This document shows, piece after piece, positions 48,490 through 61,306 of a DNA stretch of 64,000 nucleotides. Source of the DNA: Silurus meridionalis (taxonomy: Eukaryota > Chordata > Actinopteri > Siluriformes > Siluridae); contig NC_060893.1 in the NCBI RefSeq assembly GCF_014805685.1, positions 14,663,773 to 14,727,772 of the forward strand, in the 5' to 3' direction. The notes beneath the pieces are model-generated. The model ran no database searches, had not been told where the DNA came from, and saw only the letters and a program-made list of their open reading frames with translations. A program made the translations under genes and the position numbers. Position 1 is the stretch's first letter. Each line of letters begins with the position of its first letter.

Positions 48490-51302
48490 GTTTTTAACAT
48501 GGTCAAATTTTGTCTGCAAATTAACTGTCTGTGTTTTCCTTTTCTCATATTCACGTGGGTTTATTCATTGTACTTTATTTTCTCCCACTGTCTGAAAACA
48601 TGCATGCTGTAACCAGATTGGTTAGGCTAATCTTTTTTGTATGAATAAGTGGGTGAATGTGTTTGTCTGCTGTTCATATGTACTGTCACCCAATTTGGGG
48701 TAATTCCTTCCTTTTTGCATACAGTGTTTTTAAAATGAATGGATTAAACATTATTTTGCCCAATAAATGTTTTACAAATGCCTAAAGACATATAAACCAA
48801 AATAGTCATGTTGGTATTTTACTCTGTATTATATACCCCTTGTACCTCTCACCTGTCACCTGCTAATCCTGCTTGAATAGTACAATACATTTCATATCAT
48901 ACTTTTTTCTGCAGCTGGCTGTACTTATAGGCACTTTTTGAAACCACACAGGTGTTACATCATGAAAAAATGTCATTGGTAGCACACCTGTACAACTATG
49001 TACTTCCAATGCAAATTATAAGCGCACATGAGTTTAAAGATTTGATTTGATTTTAGCTCCATGTATAAGCGTTTTAGTGCTCAGTGCAGTATTCATTTCT
49101 CATGAACATCTGCACTCAGTAAGGGGCTAACTAGAGAATTCATTACAGCAGTGTTAGAGAAATGAGTGACATGACAGTACTAAGCTTTATTAGCACTGAA
49201 TACAAGGTATGCCATATGTCAACACATGCCTTTTAAATTGTGATGTCTTATTCTCAATTATCAGACAAGTAATAGACTGTGCCGCTTCATGAACCCTATG
49301 TGGAAAATAATCCTTTGACCACTCATATATTCTTTTAAGAAGAGACAAATGATCACAAACATTCTACCTTACAGAGAAGCAAGCATAAGCTCTAAACTGT
49401 TTAGACAGCCTACTCCCACTGCCAGCAATGACAAATATAGGCTCTAGCAGATAACATATTAGAAAAATCACCCACAGATGCTGCATTCCTTTTGCCACAT
49501 TGATGTGTAAACATTTACTACTTATAAACCCTGGCATCCTTTTGTCCATCCATGTAGGTCCACTTATCAGCAGTGCTTACAAAACTCTAAGCTAGGCCAT
49601 AAAACATTCGCCTATTTAAGATTTAAAATGTTATTAGGCACAGTAATGAATTATCTTTATGATATGTATATAAGGAACATTTTAAGTACAGTGCAACACT
49701 ATTCTGAAACAACAGTAGGGCACCAAAATGGTGCTTCTAAGTGACAATGGCTTTCAAAACACCCATCTGTTATTATTTCTATTGAAATAGCATGATAGGA
49801 TAGTCATCTGTAGTGCACATGACAGAACTTTTTTTATTTTTTTTTTATTTTTTATTTATATTATCTGCAGATAAAGAAAACTTGTTTTTATTCTGTTTCT
49901 AGCTCCATCTGAGGTGGTTCACCAAATTTAGAAGGGTGATGTCATTTCTTGCAAATGATTACACTTAAAGCATTGCAGGCTAAAAACAGAATGGTAGTAA
50001 AACAAACAAAAAAAGCTCTTGAAGAACAAAAATGTTATAAGATATAATGAAAAAACCAACATAAAACTGGACACGTTAACTGCTGTTTAGTGGACTACAA
50101 TGGTGACTAGAATTGGTGACTTTCTTTACAGGAAAGTCAGGAAGCAGGTATTAGTCTTCATCCTTAATATTCAGTAGCTTTTGAATAATAGTGAAGCACA
50201 GGCTATGATAGTGGGTGAAAACTAGCAGGTGACAAAAATTGTAAGAAAATAGTGTAACAAAATTATTGCCAAAATTCGCAAGAATAATCAACACTGTTGT
50301 TGTATCAGTTACCCTAGCCAACTTCTTGCTGCAAAAGATGGGATGGTTTGACCCACTGATGACCCACAAATGCCATAAATTCATTGTGGTGACAGGAAAA
50401 TGTAATCCATGGAGACACGAGACACTGCTAGCTACATTGTGTTTTCTGTTTTGAAGGAAATAACAATTAAAAGCATGTCTCAGTGTTGCCCACAATGCGT
50501 ACAGTGAAAACACATATTGAGGTCAACACTCCTGGGTTAGGTCCAAATTAGTGTGAGGCATTAACTTTCACAATATTCCAGCACTCCTATTCCCTATGGC
50601 CTGTAAGAAACATGTGTCTGGCCTGTTACTTCCAAATGCTGACCACAGAATTCCAGTCTCAGCTCTGAGTCAAGGCAAAGAATGGGCAACCTTATAAAAG
50701 CCCTCCGCTCCACTCATCATTATGGCAGCACTCAGTTAGCAGGTGTTATTATTGGTCATGGGCTCACTTAAGCACTCTGTTATTCTGGGTCTACCACAGT
50801 TGTGGGAGCATTAACCCAAAATCATCTGGATCAAGGTTGTTTCGACGACTTCCCAATTGCCTTTTCTGGTCCTAAATCCTATAAGTTTATGAGGATACCT
50901 TCTCTTTCTTTTTGTCAGGTGTACTTGGTACCTGAGAATTAAAAAATAAATCTAACTGATGCAATTAATAAGACACTACAGCAGGAATTTGAGTGTCCAG
51001 ATAGTAGAATGAGAGTCCTTGTATTCCACCAAACAAAGTCCATAAAATACTACTGTCTGCCATACAATATTTGACAGGTAAGGCAGTGGAAGATGTCTTT
51101 TTGTAAAACAGAAGCACCTACAATGAAACAGTTGTAGGCCTAAGATAGATCTTTAAGCTATCTTTAAGGTAAGCCTGCCAAGAAAGCTAGAGAAATAATA
51201 GAGATATAGTGAGATAGAGTGATTATAAATATTCTGTTTTAACATAAGAGACCACTTGAAGGCAATAAAGTGGAATCATACACCAAACATAAAATGCTTT
51301 TT

Positions 51303-51303
<1 letters not shown>
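48490..51303. other. Intergenic DNA, mostly AT-rich
   Basis: The segment at 48565-48725 may be a decayed dispersed repeat (CTCCCACTGTCTGAAAACATG, then GTGGGTGAATGTG). The 50540-50770 part is richer in GC and contains a TATA-like box, listed separately. No gene recognised. Confidence 0.35.
50693..50726 (+). promoter_or_regulatory. TATA-box-like promoter candidate
   Basis: TATAAAAG at 50693-50700 lies in a locally GC-richer block. It is followed about 25-30 bp later by a pyrimidine-rich CTCCACTCATCATT start-like region. No open frame follows: the ATG at 50732 meets a stop after five codons. If real, it would drive a non-coding transcript. Support is weak. Confidence 0.2.
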
Positions 51304-51347
<44 letters not shown>

Positions 51348-51363
51348 GTAATAATAATAATAA
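51304..51363. repeat. (AAT)n microsatellite
   Basis: About 60 bp of AAT/TAA units with one GTA change. Confidence 0.95.
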
Positions 51364-51599
51364 ATATGAAATTGGCTTCTCATGTACTAAATAATGCTTG
51401 GACATTTTATATGAATAAAGAAAATACAGGACACCTAAATTATTTTATCTACTGACATTACAATTTCTCCCCAAAACCATTTGAAGACAGAAGACAGTCT
51501 GATAGCGTATAATCTGCTAGCTTAAGAAGTTGACAAGTAACAAAGAGGCCTAAGACGACAAAAGCTCAGGATGAATTCTAAAGCCTTGTCTTGCACTCC

Positions 51600-51800
51600 T
51601 CCTCCTGTCTCACCCCCACATCTCTTTACAGAATCATTTTCTCAGAGTAATTAATTCAAAGTTGCTATTGATGATAGAGAATGTGCCACAAAAGCATCGG
51701 AGCATCTGTAAAGAGAGCGGGCTTAGCGGCTCAATCAAAGGCCCCGTTACCAATGAGAGGATTAATTAGTCTTTCTTCATCTGCTCTTGTTCTCATGTTT
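51600..51800. promoter_or_regulatory. Candidate enhancer-like conserved non-coding patch
   Basis: Compact unique sequence with AGTAATTAATTC (about 51646), a TCF/LEF-type ATCAAAGG (51734-51741) and GGATTAATTAGTC (51760-51772). These are set in GC-containing DNA (AGAGCGGGCTTAGCGGCTCA from 51714). Tight mixtures of homeodomain and TCF sites are a common signature of vertebrate developmental enhancers. The 69-codon open frame over it is not convincing. Conservation was not tested. Confidence 0.35.
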
Positions 51801-54800
51801 TCTGTTTTCCTCCTTTATGTCGATATTTCCTCCCTGTATCCCCCTCCCTCTTCACTTGTTTCCAGCTGCCTGGATTGTGTGTGTCAGTGACTGAAAAGAG
51901 GAAAAGGGTCAAAGGTGGCTTATTTAGGAAACTCAAAACTGCAAATGTCTTCAAAGCATGCCACTGCATTTAAAGGGGAAAACAGAGGCATTGAAGGCCC
52001 ACCTCAGACTTTGCCCTCTGTGTAGCAGACCCACTGATGTCACAGGTCACATTCCATTGCTGAACTGAGCCGGCCCTCTGTACGATAGCAGGTTGCTGAA
52101 TCATCTCTAAAGCTGGAGTGAAAGTGTACATCAACGTCTGAAAAGAAGTCACTTCATGTTTTACATACTGGAGCCAAAATACATAAAAATATTTGGAAAG
52201 AGATGAGTTCCTTTTCTCCTTTATTGGTTTGGCTAGTACAAAATAATATTTTTTTTTTGTTAAATGTTCAGGACATGACATGCTTGCCAAGAGATAAAAC
52301 ATTGATCAAAATGGATGATGACCTTCTGAAACAAAGATTTTCTACTGAGGGAAAACAGAACAACAAACGAGTGCAAGTTACACGTATAACAATGAAGGTG
52401 TTGGGTCAAGACCAGGTGCTTCCTGGAATAGCCAGATCATTTTGGAATTCCAAAGCCACATTAAAGGGAATTTTACTGTCCCGCCCCTTCAATTTGCCAC
52501 ACTGCACAGCTCCCAAATGGTAATAAAAAAGCACATGATGTGTTTCTATAAAATGAAAATGAAGTGAAAGAAACAGACAAGCTGGAAAAAAGTCAGCCAA
52601 CAGATCTCAATGTCAAAAACACTCCGAAAACAAGCAAAAGCAGAACCTTGGAAATAAATGCAGAAAAAAAAGGAAAAAAATAAAGAAAAGACAAACAAGG
52701 AAAATAAATGGATACATTTCTGGTTTGGCTGGAAAAAGTAAGCATTGTTAGGATTATATATTTGTAGTGCCTATGTCATGCTAAAGCACATTGTATCATG
52801 CTAAAGTTCTAAAAGTACCTAAAATGCATTAACACATTTATGACCTAGAGCTTATTCAATACATAGTGGACCAGCTTGATAAAAACCTCATGCTGAAGAA
52901 ACATACTTGTGTGTATTTGTATTTGTGGGGGTTAGGTGATTTACAGCAGCAGTCATGAGATACATATCCAACAAGACCACAACTGTGATCATGTTTTGTT
53001 TGGCATCTGTTCAAGTCTCATGCCATTTTCACACAACACACTATTAATAAAGATTATCTTCATGCTTTCCCTGATCTTCTCATTTACTTTCGCAACATAT
53101 TTTTAAATTGTCAAGAATTGCAAGGATGTGTGGACAATGATCTGGATTTCAAATTTTGAAATGGTGCCTATAATAAGCCTTACTGGAACTTTGGAATGGC
53201 TAGGAATGCAGCGCAGAACAGTTTATGAGAGTGAAAAACAAAAACAAGTCACACTTATCTGCATTTTTCTGGGAAAGAAAACATGAGAGTAGAATGGTAG
53301 TGTTAGGAATGAGAGGATGTTATATGACTAATGTTTTTCTTCTTGACCTCAATGCATTGTTCTCAGAAATGAACAAAAAGATGTGCCTATATTGTTTTCT
53401 TTGCAGTTTGTCAAGTCATAGTTAAAAAAAATGTTAACCCTAATATTTTAGGGTTTTGTCTATTAAGGATAGAAATGTGTCTGATTTATTATTTTTTTTT
53501 AACTTTGGTAGAAATCACTGTTATAAAGTTTATTTAATGTATTACTGACTTCTTAAAGCTGATACTTTGTTTGACTGGTCTCTTACTTGGTCTCTAACTT
53601 GGACTGGTCTCTTACTTCAGTATAATGTCGGAGAGAGAACACCCTATGGCTGTGATAAAGTAAGAAAACATTTTTACACAAATTTAACTAATGTTTACAA
53701 AATTCATAAAAATGAAGTCTTTAAAATATATTGAAGATTTTCATTAGTTCTGGACTAAATACTCTTTGATGAGATTTTGTTTTACATTTTGCTCGTTGTA
53801 TATGAGTTCAGTTCAGTATTTTTAGGCTACCTTTAAAAAATTGGACTACTTTTTAATACCTGGTCATCTTTTTTCTTGTCAGCTATTATTTCCCCCCCAT
53901 TGTTCTCTTAATCATTTCCTTATCTCTAGGACCAAAGGCATGCCATGCAAAAAAGAAAGAGCCACAGGAAATGACTGGTGTGATTGTGCTTGAACTTTTC
54001 CCTAGAATGCTGTGTGTAGTGTAATGACTACAATATACTAAGATCTTATGTATAGAGATGATCAACTTTAAGCTGTCTAGGTTTCCTTCATATCCAGTGT
54101 TATCTAGGAAAGTGTTGGCCCAACTTATTCCAACACAAATAACATGGCTTGTGTTATGTGCAGACGAGTAAACGTTCACTTAAGTCCCAAAATTACACAC
54201 CATACTCGTGGCACACACGCACAGTCTGTCTGGTGCGTAGGACATAATGCATGTTTACCTGCACAGAAAAGCCAGGCACATCTAAGAGTGATTGAATTAC
54301 TAACATAATGACTGCCTTTGGGCACTGAAAGCTCTCTGATCCCCTAGAAGAGATTTTCGAAAGGCTAATATGAGGGGAAAATAAGATGTTTTATACCATC
54401 CTATGAGAATGCATTATTGGTTTGCTTGACGTTGAAGTGTGAGCACCTTTCAACCTCTGCATAACAAAATAACTCAACTATGAACAAATCAGTGCATGTA
54501 GAGTTCACCACATCTGACCACAAGCAACACAGCATCCGACAACAAAGTGAAATTATTGGACTTACATCTATTCCACCTGCATCATCACAACACCAATCCC
54601 TATCCCTCATATATACATCAGCCAAATGCTATGCAGTGTTTAATGTCCTGGCAATAACCACCTGAGAACTCAGTATCAGATTCAGAGCATGCAACTGTGA
54701 GCTATTATGTTTTTCAAGGTTGAAATATAACACAGAACCTTTCCAAACAGTTGCTCACATTAAACATTTAATGATGACCGTGGTGTGAAAGCAGCTATTT

Positions 54801-55093
54801 ACACCATCACTAAAATTATAGGGAAATAGAAAAGTTTTGGTTAGGAATAGAGGAGTTACTGTAGTCACAGTTAAGTAGGCTTTTCCTACTTTATCTGCAT
54901 TATGTTCAAATTAGATGTATTAGAGGTAAATTTATATAATATAGTTAATGGGATTTTAACAAAAGTTTTGTTGCACAATTTAGTTATCTATTCAAATATC
55001 AGGTCTGTCATCCAGTAAAAATGTGTAGACCTTGTTTTTTAATAGCTTTAAAAGCTGCAGATTTGTTGATTATAATAATGGCAATCTTTCTAG

Positions 55094-55094
<1 letters not shown>
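51801..55094. other. Intergenic DNA without recognised genes
   Basis: The 51960-52150 block is unique and less AT-rich. An A/G-rich stretch lies at 52640-52700. A small imperfect tandem (GGTCTCTTACTT/GGTCTCTAACTT) lies at about 53577-53625. No gene recognised. Confidence 0.3.

Positions 55095-55160
<66 letters not shown>
55095..55160. repeat. (CA)n microsatellite
   Basis: About 33 uninterrupted CA units. Confidence 0.97.
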
Positions 55161-55163
<3 letters not shown>

Positions 55164-56800
55164 CACCCATCATTAGTCTTGTGTAAGGCTGACAAACAGA
55201 AAAGACATTCATAATGTGCAAGAGCATTTCTGGACACCGTCCCTGCTGCATTAGTGAAGCATTAAAGTGAAGTGAAAAAGAAAATAAGTTTTTGCTGAAA
55301 TGTGATGACATAAGGAGGACGTAAGGGACACCGTTTTTCTGTCACCTTTTTTTGTTTTGGGGATGTGGGGCAAAATGCAACGTCCCTTTTATGTAGTTTT
55401 GTCCTAAATATTAGCAATAATGTCTGTGTGTATGTTTGTGAATGCTTGTATGTTGGATTGCATGGCTGCAGATTTTGACCTGGTGTGTTTTAAAGTTATT
55501 TGATAATTGCTGTTTTGTCTCCATGTGGGAGAAGAAGGCAAACAGTCTGCCGTCCTAACAAAACCTTCAATCACAAGCTAGCGTAAGACTATTAAGTCAA
55601 TTTTGTGACCATTATTGTACAGTCCAAAACAAACACAATTCTTCATGCTAAATAGTAAAAACATTGTGTTTGGGTATACAATTGTTCAGTACGATAATGG
55701 GGAAATTTAACTTCATACACATGCCACTTTAAAAAGAAAGGCCTTGTGTAAGACCTTTCCTGCTAAAGGTCAAAGAGTATATCAGGAGCTTTTTAGGTAA
55801 CACACACAAGTCTTTTGCTGTTTGTTTCTGGGAGGTTTGGAATGTTTACTTTTAATGTTAGTGTAAAAATAGATTAAATAAAAGCAGGCATAACTACTGA
55901 ATAAACAAGCCATAAAAAGTATGATACATTTTCTAAAGCCAGATATAATATGATAAACATTGCAATACTTGTACAGGTGAAATAAAAATTTATATTTAGT
56001 GTCTATTTTATTATCAGAAAACGTAATTAGCAAAGCCTGAAATTGATACTCTAAATTGTTACTATATATTTACTTGATTTCACTTTATTTATTTGCTGTA
56101 CTTTCATAACAAGATGGTTGCATAGCATTAACTTGTGCAGACTGGAGTGTTATCAGCACAGCACATGGATGCCAGGTGTAGAAATGGAGAGGTTGCACTC
56201 ATTAAGCCCATCAGCACATTCTACTATCATCTTGATGCTCTTCACTGAAAATAAGGAATGTGCTACTCAATACTGTTAATCTGATCTCACAGAAAAAAAC
56301 ACACTCACACTCAATAAGTAGCTAAATGTCTCGCAATCAAGATGTCAAGATGAATATAGGCTCACGTTCCAGGAAACACAATATTGCCTGAATAAATAGA
56401 AACATGTTTGTAAAAAGAAATCTCTGTTTGAAGGACATTGGTCATTGGGTTTGAAAAATTGGAGATTTAGACAAAACGTTATAAAGTTTCAGTTATTTAC
56501 AGTTTAATATTTGATAGGAAGCAGTTTTATTATTTAGAATTACATTTCATGATCAAATATGTTTGCTTTGTCATATATGTACCTTTCAAATATTAATAGA
56601 ATGAAGCATAATCTTACAAAGAATACTCACAAAGAAGTACACAAATCTTATCTGTTGCATTGACAAATAGTACACTTTCAGCCAATTCCATCGTGTTGTA
56701 AATGATTTAAATAAAAAAGTGTGTTTGTTTAATATGCTAGTACATTTATGTTAAAAACAAGGGGTCTACTGAGCTCACTCACATCAAATAATAATTTTAA
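55161..56800. other. Intergenic DNA without recognised features
   Basis: AT-rich unique-looking sequence. No gene, RNA or repeat family recognised. Confidence 0.3.
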
Positions 56801-56890
56801 CCTTCTGGTCAGGTTCGTGGTGGATTTGGAGTCTATCCTGAGAACTTTGAATATGAGATGGCATATACCTAAAATGCCAGTTTTATCACA
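56801..56890 (+). repeat. Fragment of a dispersed fish repeat
   Basis: TTCTGGTCAGGTTCGTGGTG, then a GGAGTCTATCCTGAGAAC block, matches the core of the repeat also seen at 15335-15480. It is strongly decayed. Confidence 0.45.
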
Positions 56891-56978
56891 GGTATATATT
56901 ATACTAAACTGTAATATTATGATAAAAGTTTTATTCTTAAAAGTGTACTCTTCAAATTTTATTGTGTAGCCATTATAC

Positions 56979-56980
<2 letters not shown>

Positions 56981-57042
<62 letters not shown>

Positions 57043-57135
57043 CTCACTCTCTCTCTTTCTTTCCTCTCTCTCTCTCATTCTCTCTGTCTCTCTGTCTCCC
57101 CCTCTTTCTCTCTCTCTCCGTCTTACACACACACA

Positions 57136-57200
<65 letters not shown>
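56981..57200. repeat. Long (CT)n tract followed by (CA)n
   Basis: About 140 bp of almost pure pyrimidine (CT units with TTTC and CCC interruptions) run into about 75 bp of CA repeats. The strand asymmetry over the first part could form triplex DNA. Open frames are artefacts. Confidence 0.97.
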
Positions 57201-57879
57201 TAGAATTACTTATGCTTGGATGAATACACGGGATGCACTGAATGCCCAGCCAGTTTTTGAAAGTGGATTGTCAATGGTAAGCCACGCCAGAGAGGCTAAA
57301 GGCAGTTTCCTTGGATAAAGCCTGCTCATATATCTCTTGCCAAGTATCGCTGCTTCTAATTGCTCCAGTCTCAATAGAGGCAAAAGGGGGTCATATCATA
57401 AGGTTGATGTGACCGGTACAACCCGTTCTTCACTTTTGTTCCAGCATCATTTTTGTTCAACCACTTTGTTCAGGAAATAAAACTAAATAAAATGTTTTGT
57501 TGTCATTCTCTTTTACCAAAGGGCCTGCTTTCATAATGAAATCAGTTTCATTCCACATCCTTTACCGTGTCATGTATGCCAGAGCCAGACGCTGTATAAA
57601 GATGAACTTGTATTTCTCCAGTGCACCACAAAGTGATCTAATTGTCAGTTCCCAATCAACCAGTATCTCTGAGGTGGGCCTCCTAATTATGTAACCATAG
57701 TTTCTGAACAATATTACATTCTATTACATTCAATCTTGTTTTAAATACTACACTTTTTTTATTTAATTCATTATGTATTTATTTTAATCTATTTATAATG
57801 ACACATTTTTAGAGATGATGCAAATTTTTTATATATTTACTGGGTCATGTTCTTGTCAGTTGCACAGTTGGTTAACAAG
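57201..57879. other. Intergenic DNA without recognised features
   Basis: No gene recognised. The richer 57230-57680 part contains only chance open frames. Confidence 0.3.
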
Positions 57880-58112
57880 GCATGGTATTTTAAAAAGCCT
57901 ATGGGGTTACATGCACCAGAATCGTGGCATATAATTTAAATACCATCACAGGAACCTAAGTATTTTAGATGTTTAACTTCTTATCAGGAGGCCATCAAGC
58001 TGCCACTGCTGGTCTCCTAAACAAGGCCCTTAACCCTCAACCTTTCAATTGAATACATGAGATAACTTGAATGTGCTTTGTATAATGGTGTCTGCAAAAA
58101 ATTGTAAATATG
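57880..58112 (+). repeat. Decayed SINE-like repeat
   Basis: Contains GCTGCCACTGCTGGTCTCCT and ACAAGGCCCTTAACCCTCAA (about 58000-58040). It ends with a TGTGCTTTGTATAATGGTGTC and TGTAAATAT-type tail. This is the arrangement of a common teleost short retroposon, whose intact tail reads like GCTTTGGATAAGGGTGTCTG then TGTAAATG. Family recognition is from memory and the copy is old. Confidence 0.5.
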
Positions 58113-58267
58113 GAACAACAATTAAGACAAACAATTAATCTGTTCTTACTTTTACAGGCAAAAAAAATAAGTAAACCTGCTGAATTGTGTTAGTGTGAAG
58201 AATCAAACCAGACAGGATAAGGATGATGTCAGAAACATGCCAGTGTATCATTGGTTGTGCAGTAAAA

Positions 58268-58268
58268 A

Positions 58269-58329
<61 letters not shown>

Positions 58330-58363
58330 GCACAGACACACAGACACACACACACACACACCC
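58268..58363. repeat. (CA)n microsatellite
   Basis: About 96 bp of CA with CGCAGACA and GACA interruptions near the right end. Confidence 0.95.
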
Positions 58364-59009
58364 CAAAGTAATAACCTGCAAATAAGAACCTAGTGTTTTA
58401 AAAAGGCATGTAATCAGAAACTGATCTGGTGAGTTTAGCACCTAATGAAACCCAAGCATCTTGTATAATTTCTTAGAAATGTGCATATACCATTTGTTTG
58501 ATGTTTGCCATGTATTCTTGTTTGAATCTCTGACACCTTCTAAGTTAAACTCGTTAATAAGGAACATTTCCTGCTGTGCAGAGTTCACCTTTGATCACAT
58601 TTTTACTCTCATCATTCTAAAACAACGGACTATAAGTCTATGATACTTTATAAAAGTATTCATAGTAATCAGTAAGATTACTATGAACAGTAAGAGAACA
58701 AGCATTCATGTACCAAAATGCACACGTATACAAATGTCTACATAAGCAAAGTGTGTTCCATAAAATGTATTCTTTATTTATAGTATAAATGAAAGTACAT
58801 GAAATGTGCATTTTGGACGCTCTAGCGTGCAGAGGTTAAGTCAATAAACGTACACACAGGCTGGAGTGGGCTACTGATACTAGTATGTTTGCATGAACAT
58901 TGTCACAAAAAATTCCCTCTATATTCCATGCAGATTGTCCTGGTTTACTTTAATGTTCACAGAGAAATCTGTTTGAAAAAAGAATGGATGCAGTCCTCAC
59001 AGGGAGTAG

Positions 59010-59010
<1 letters not shown>
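58364..59010. other. Intergenic DNA without recognised features
   Basis: AT-rich, nothing recognised. Confidence 0.3.
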
Positions 59011-59072
<62 letters not shown>

Positions 59073-59099
59073 TAATAATAATAATAATAATAATAATAA
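59011..59099. repeat. (AAT)n microsatellite
   Basis: About 30 AAT units with one GAT change near 59071. A short TTA array follows at about 59396-59424. Confidence 0.97.
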
Positions 59100-59689
59100 T
59101 TGCACTGTGTAATCAAAAAACTGATAAGGATATATAGCTAGAAAGAGGGTTGAAGTGGTATTAATTTGTCAGGCTTTGTATTTAAAAACATTAATGGCTC
59201 ATTTTACTCCATCGCACAGTCTGGTCAATATTTGATAAAAAGCATTGTTTATTAATTATTGATAGATCCAAATGGATGCATTCTGACTCATTTCTGTCTT
59301 CCCAAAATGTTGTTTTCCACCTGAGTTTTAAACATGCTTTAAGGATGGTTTATTAAGGTAGCCCTTTAACTATTTAACCTTTAATACAGCTGTTTTTATT
59401 ATTATTATTAATATTATTATTATCACAATTGCAAGGAAGAAGTATCGAGTCCCATCAGCTGTATGGCATGGAGAAAAAGAGCCACTTGTGTGGGTGACCT
59501 TATGATGGCTAAGCATCACCTCAGTGTCCTTCAGTGAACACCAAGTGGATGAGCTTCCAGTTCGGCTGTCAGTGGATAGCTGCATAAATCGGAACTGCCC
59601 TTTACACACATCTGTGACTAAGCTTCACACAGTTACAGATTAATATTAAAGAACATCACATCTCCATCCAGACACTGGCCTCCAAACAC

Positions 59690-59870
59690 CACTCAGAGCT
59701 GAATTTTTGAATCTCGGGGAGTTTTTCCTTGCCACAGTCGCCACCGGCTCGCTCATCAGGGACAAACTTACACTTATAAAGAACATATTCATTTTTTATC
59801 ACCACATTATCTGTGTAAAGCTGCTTTGAGACAATGAATTGTCTCTTAAATGAATTGAATGAAGCAGTCA
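59690..59870 (+). repeat. Dispersed retroposon-like repeat, 3' part
   Basis: GGGGAGTTTTTCCTTGCCAC, then GTCGCCACCGGCTCGCTCAT, AGCTGCTTTGAGACAATG and an AATTGAATGAA-type tail. This is the second copy of the repeat at 41650-41885, in the same orientation and better preserved at its 3' end. Confidence 0.6.
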
Positions 59871-60338
59871 ATTAAAACTTAAAACTGCACTGAATATATA
59901 TATATTGTAATTTTAATTATACCCCAAAAATGGCAATAATGACATCACTGTTTCCTTTTAAACAAAACTGCTTTAAATATTGTTGCTGCATATGGAACAA
60001 GTGTAATAAGACAAGCATGAGTATTTTTAATAACAAAAATCCATTAGGCAGTCCAAAAAACCATGTGAGAGAAGCTAAAAGTGAAGAAATGAAGAGTCTT
60101 CTGAGTATGTGCCTATTTTTTTTTTTTGTGACAACATGCCTAAGGAGTCCAGGGTACTTCTGCTGTTTAAATATTTATTTTAAAATAACTCAGTGGCAAA
60201 CCAAAGGAGAAAGGAATATTTTTGGTTCAAAGCCTCTACAAAAAAAGCACTACATGTACAATGGGAAAAGGAGAGCATATAAAATAAATTCCATCAGTTG
60301 AGCATCAGTGCTATGTATATTACTGTATTTGGACCAAT

Positions 60339-60341
<3 letters not shown>

Positions 60342-60412
<71 letters not shown>
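60342..60412. repeat. (TA)n tract
   Basis: About 70 bp of uninterrupted TA. Confidence 0.97.
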
Positions 60413-60417
<5 letters not shown>

Positions 60418-60544
60418 CAAAATAAATAATGCCTTTATACAGTGCCCATATTTGTACTTAAACAAACAAACAAAAGCATGGCGGCTCATTATGCAAGATA
60501 CAGCTCAGACTAAAGGAATATAACATGACGTCCCTGGAAACTAA

Positions 60545-60579
60545 TTTTATATATTTTTATATATACATGTATATTTTTA

Positions 60580-60624
<45 letters not shown>

Positions 60625-60625
60625 T
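60545..60625. repeat. TA-rich tandem tract
   Basis: TTTTATATA-type units run into pure TA. Confidence 0.9.
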
Positions 60626-60706
60626 CAAGTATCTGTTTTCAGGCAAAAGCATGTGAATACTACTGATACAAATTTAAAAATAAATGTTAGTTGAAATTAT
60701 TGCGTA

Positions 60707-60712
60707 TTTATT
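60707..60712 (-). terminator. igf2: Candidate distal igf2 poly(A) signal
   Basis: A second minus-strand AATAAA, beyond the richer 60.9-61.1 kb block. If it is used, that block would be part of the mRNA. Confidence 0.35.
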
Positions 60713-61300
60713 CCCTTTGAAATGATATTTGTGCCTTTCTTCAGAACTGTAAAATAATATAAAAAAGTAAATGAATGAAAAAGGTCTATTTTGCATCAAC
60801 AGGAACGTCAAGGTACCAGAGACTGAACAAGTTTTGAGTTTTTTTTTAAACATCTTATTAAGAGAAAACAGATGATGAAAAAAAAAAAAAAAAAATCCCA
60901 CTTATTCCAAGTCCCTTTACTCCTATTTCCTGCAGTGCAAGGCCAGGGCTATGTGCAGTCCAGGCCTGAGCGTCACCCTTTCAGTGTCCTCACGTACATC
61001 TCCTTCAACTGAGAGTAGTGAGAACTGAAGCAAGGGGGATGGGGGAACACGGCACGACTGTTGCACATTTTGATACCAGACACGTCCATACACAGTGGCA
61101 CTCCCTTCACACATTGCCACAGCCGATATGCTCATTTGATCTTTTTGTAGGTCACACTTTCCTTAAAACGGAAAGCTTAATAATTATTTGAAGAACAAAA
61201 AACCTTTTCAAACCTCCCATCCTTTTAAGTCCATTCACAATGCTAGCACCATGACATTTTTTTTCAGCTACACGTTCGTTGTCCGTAAAAAAATAGTGCC

Positions 61301-61306
61301 TTTATT
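61301..61306 (-). terminator. igf2: Candidate proximal igf2 poly(A) signal
   Basis: AATAAA on the minus strand, about 570 nt after the igf2 stop codon. Confidence 0.4.
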
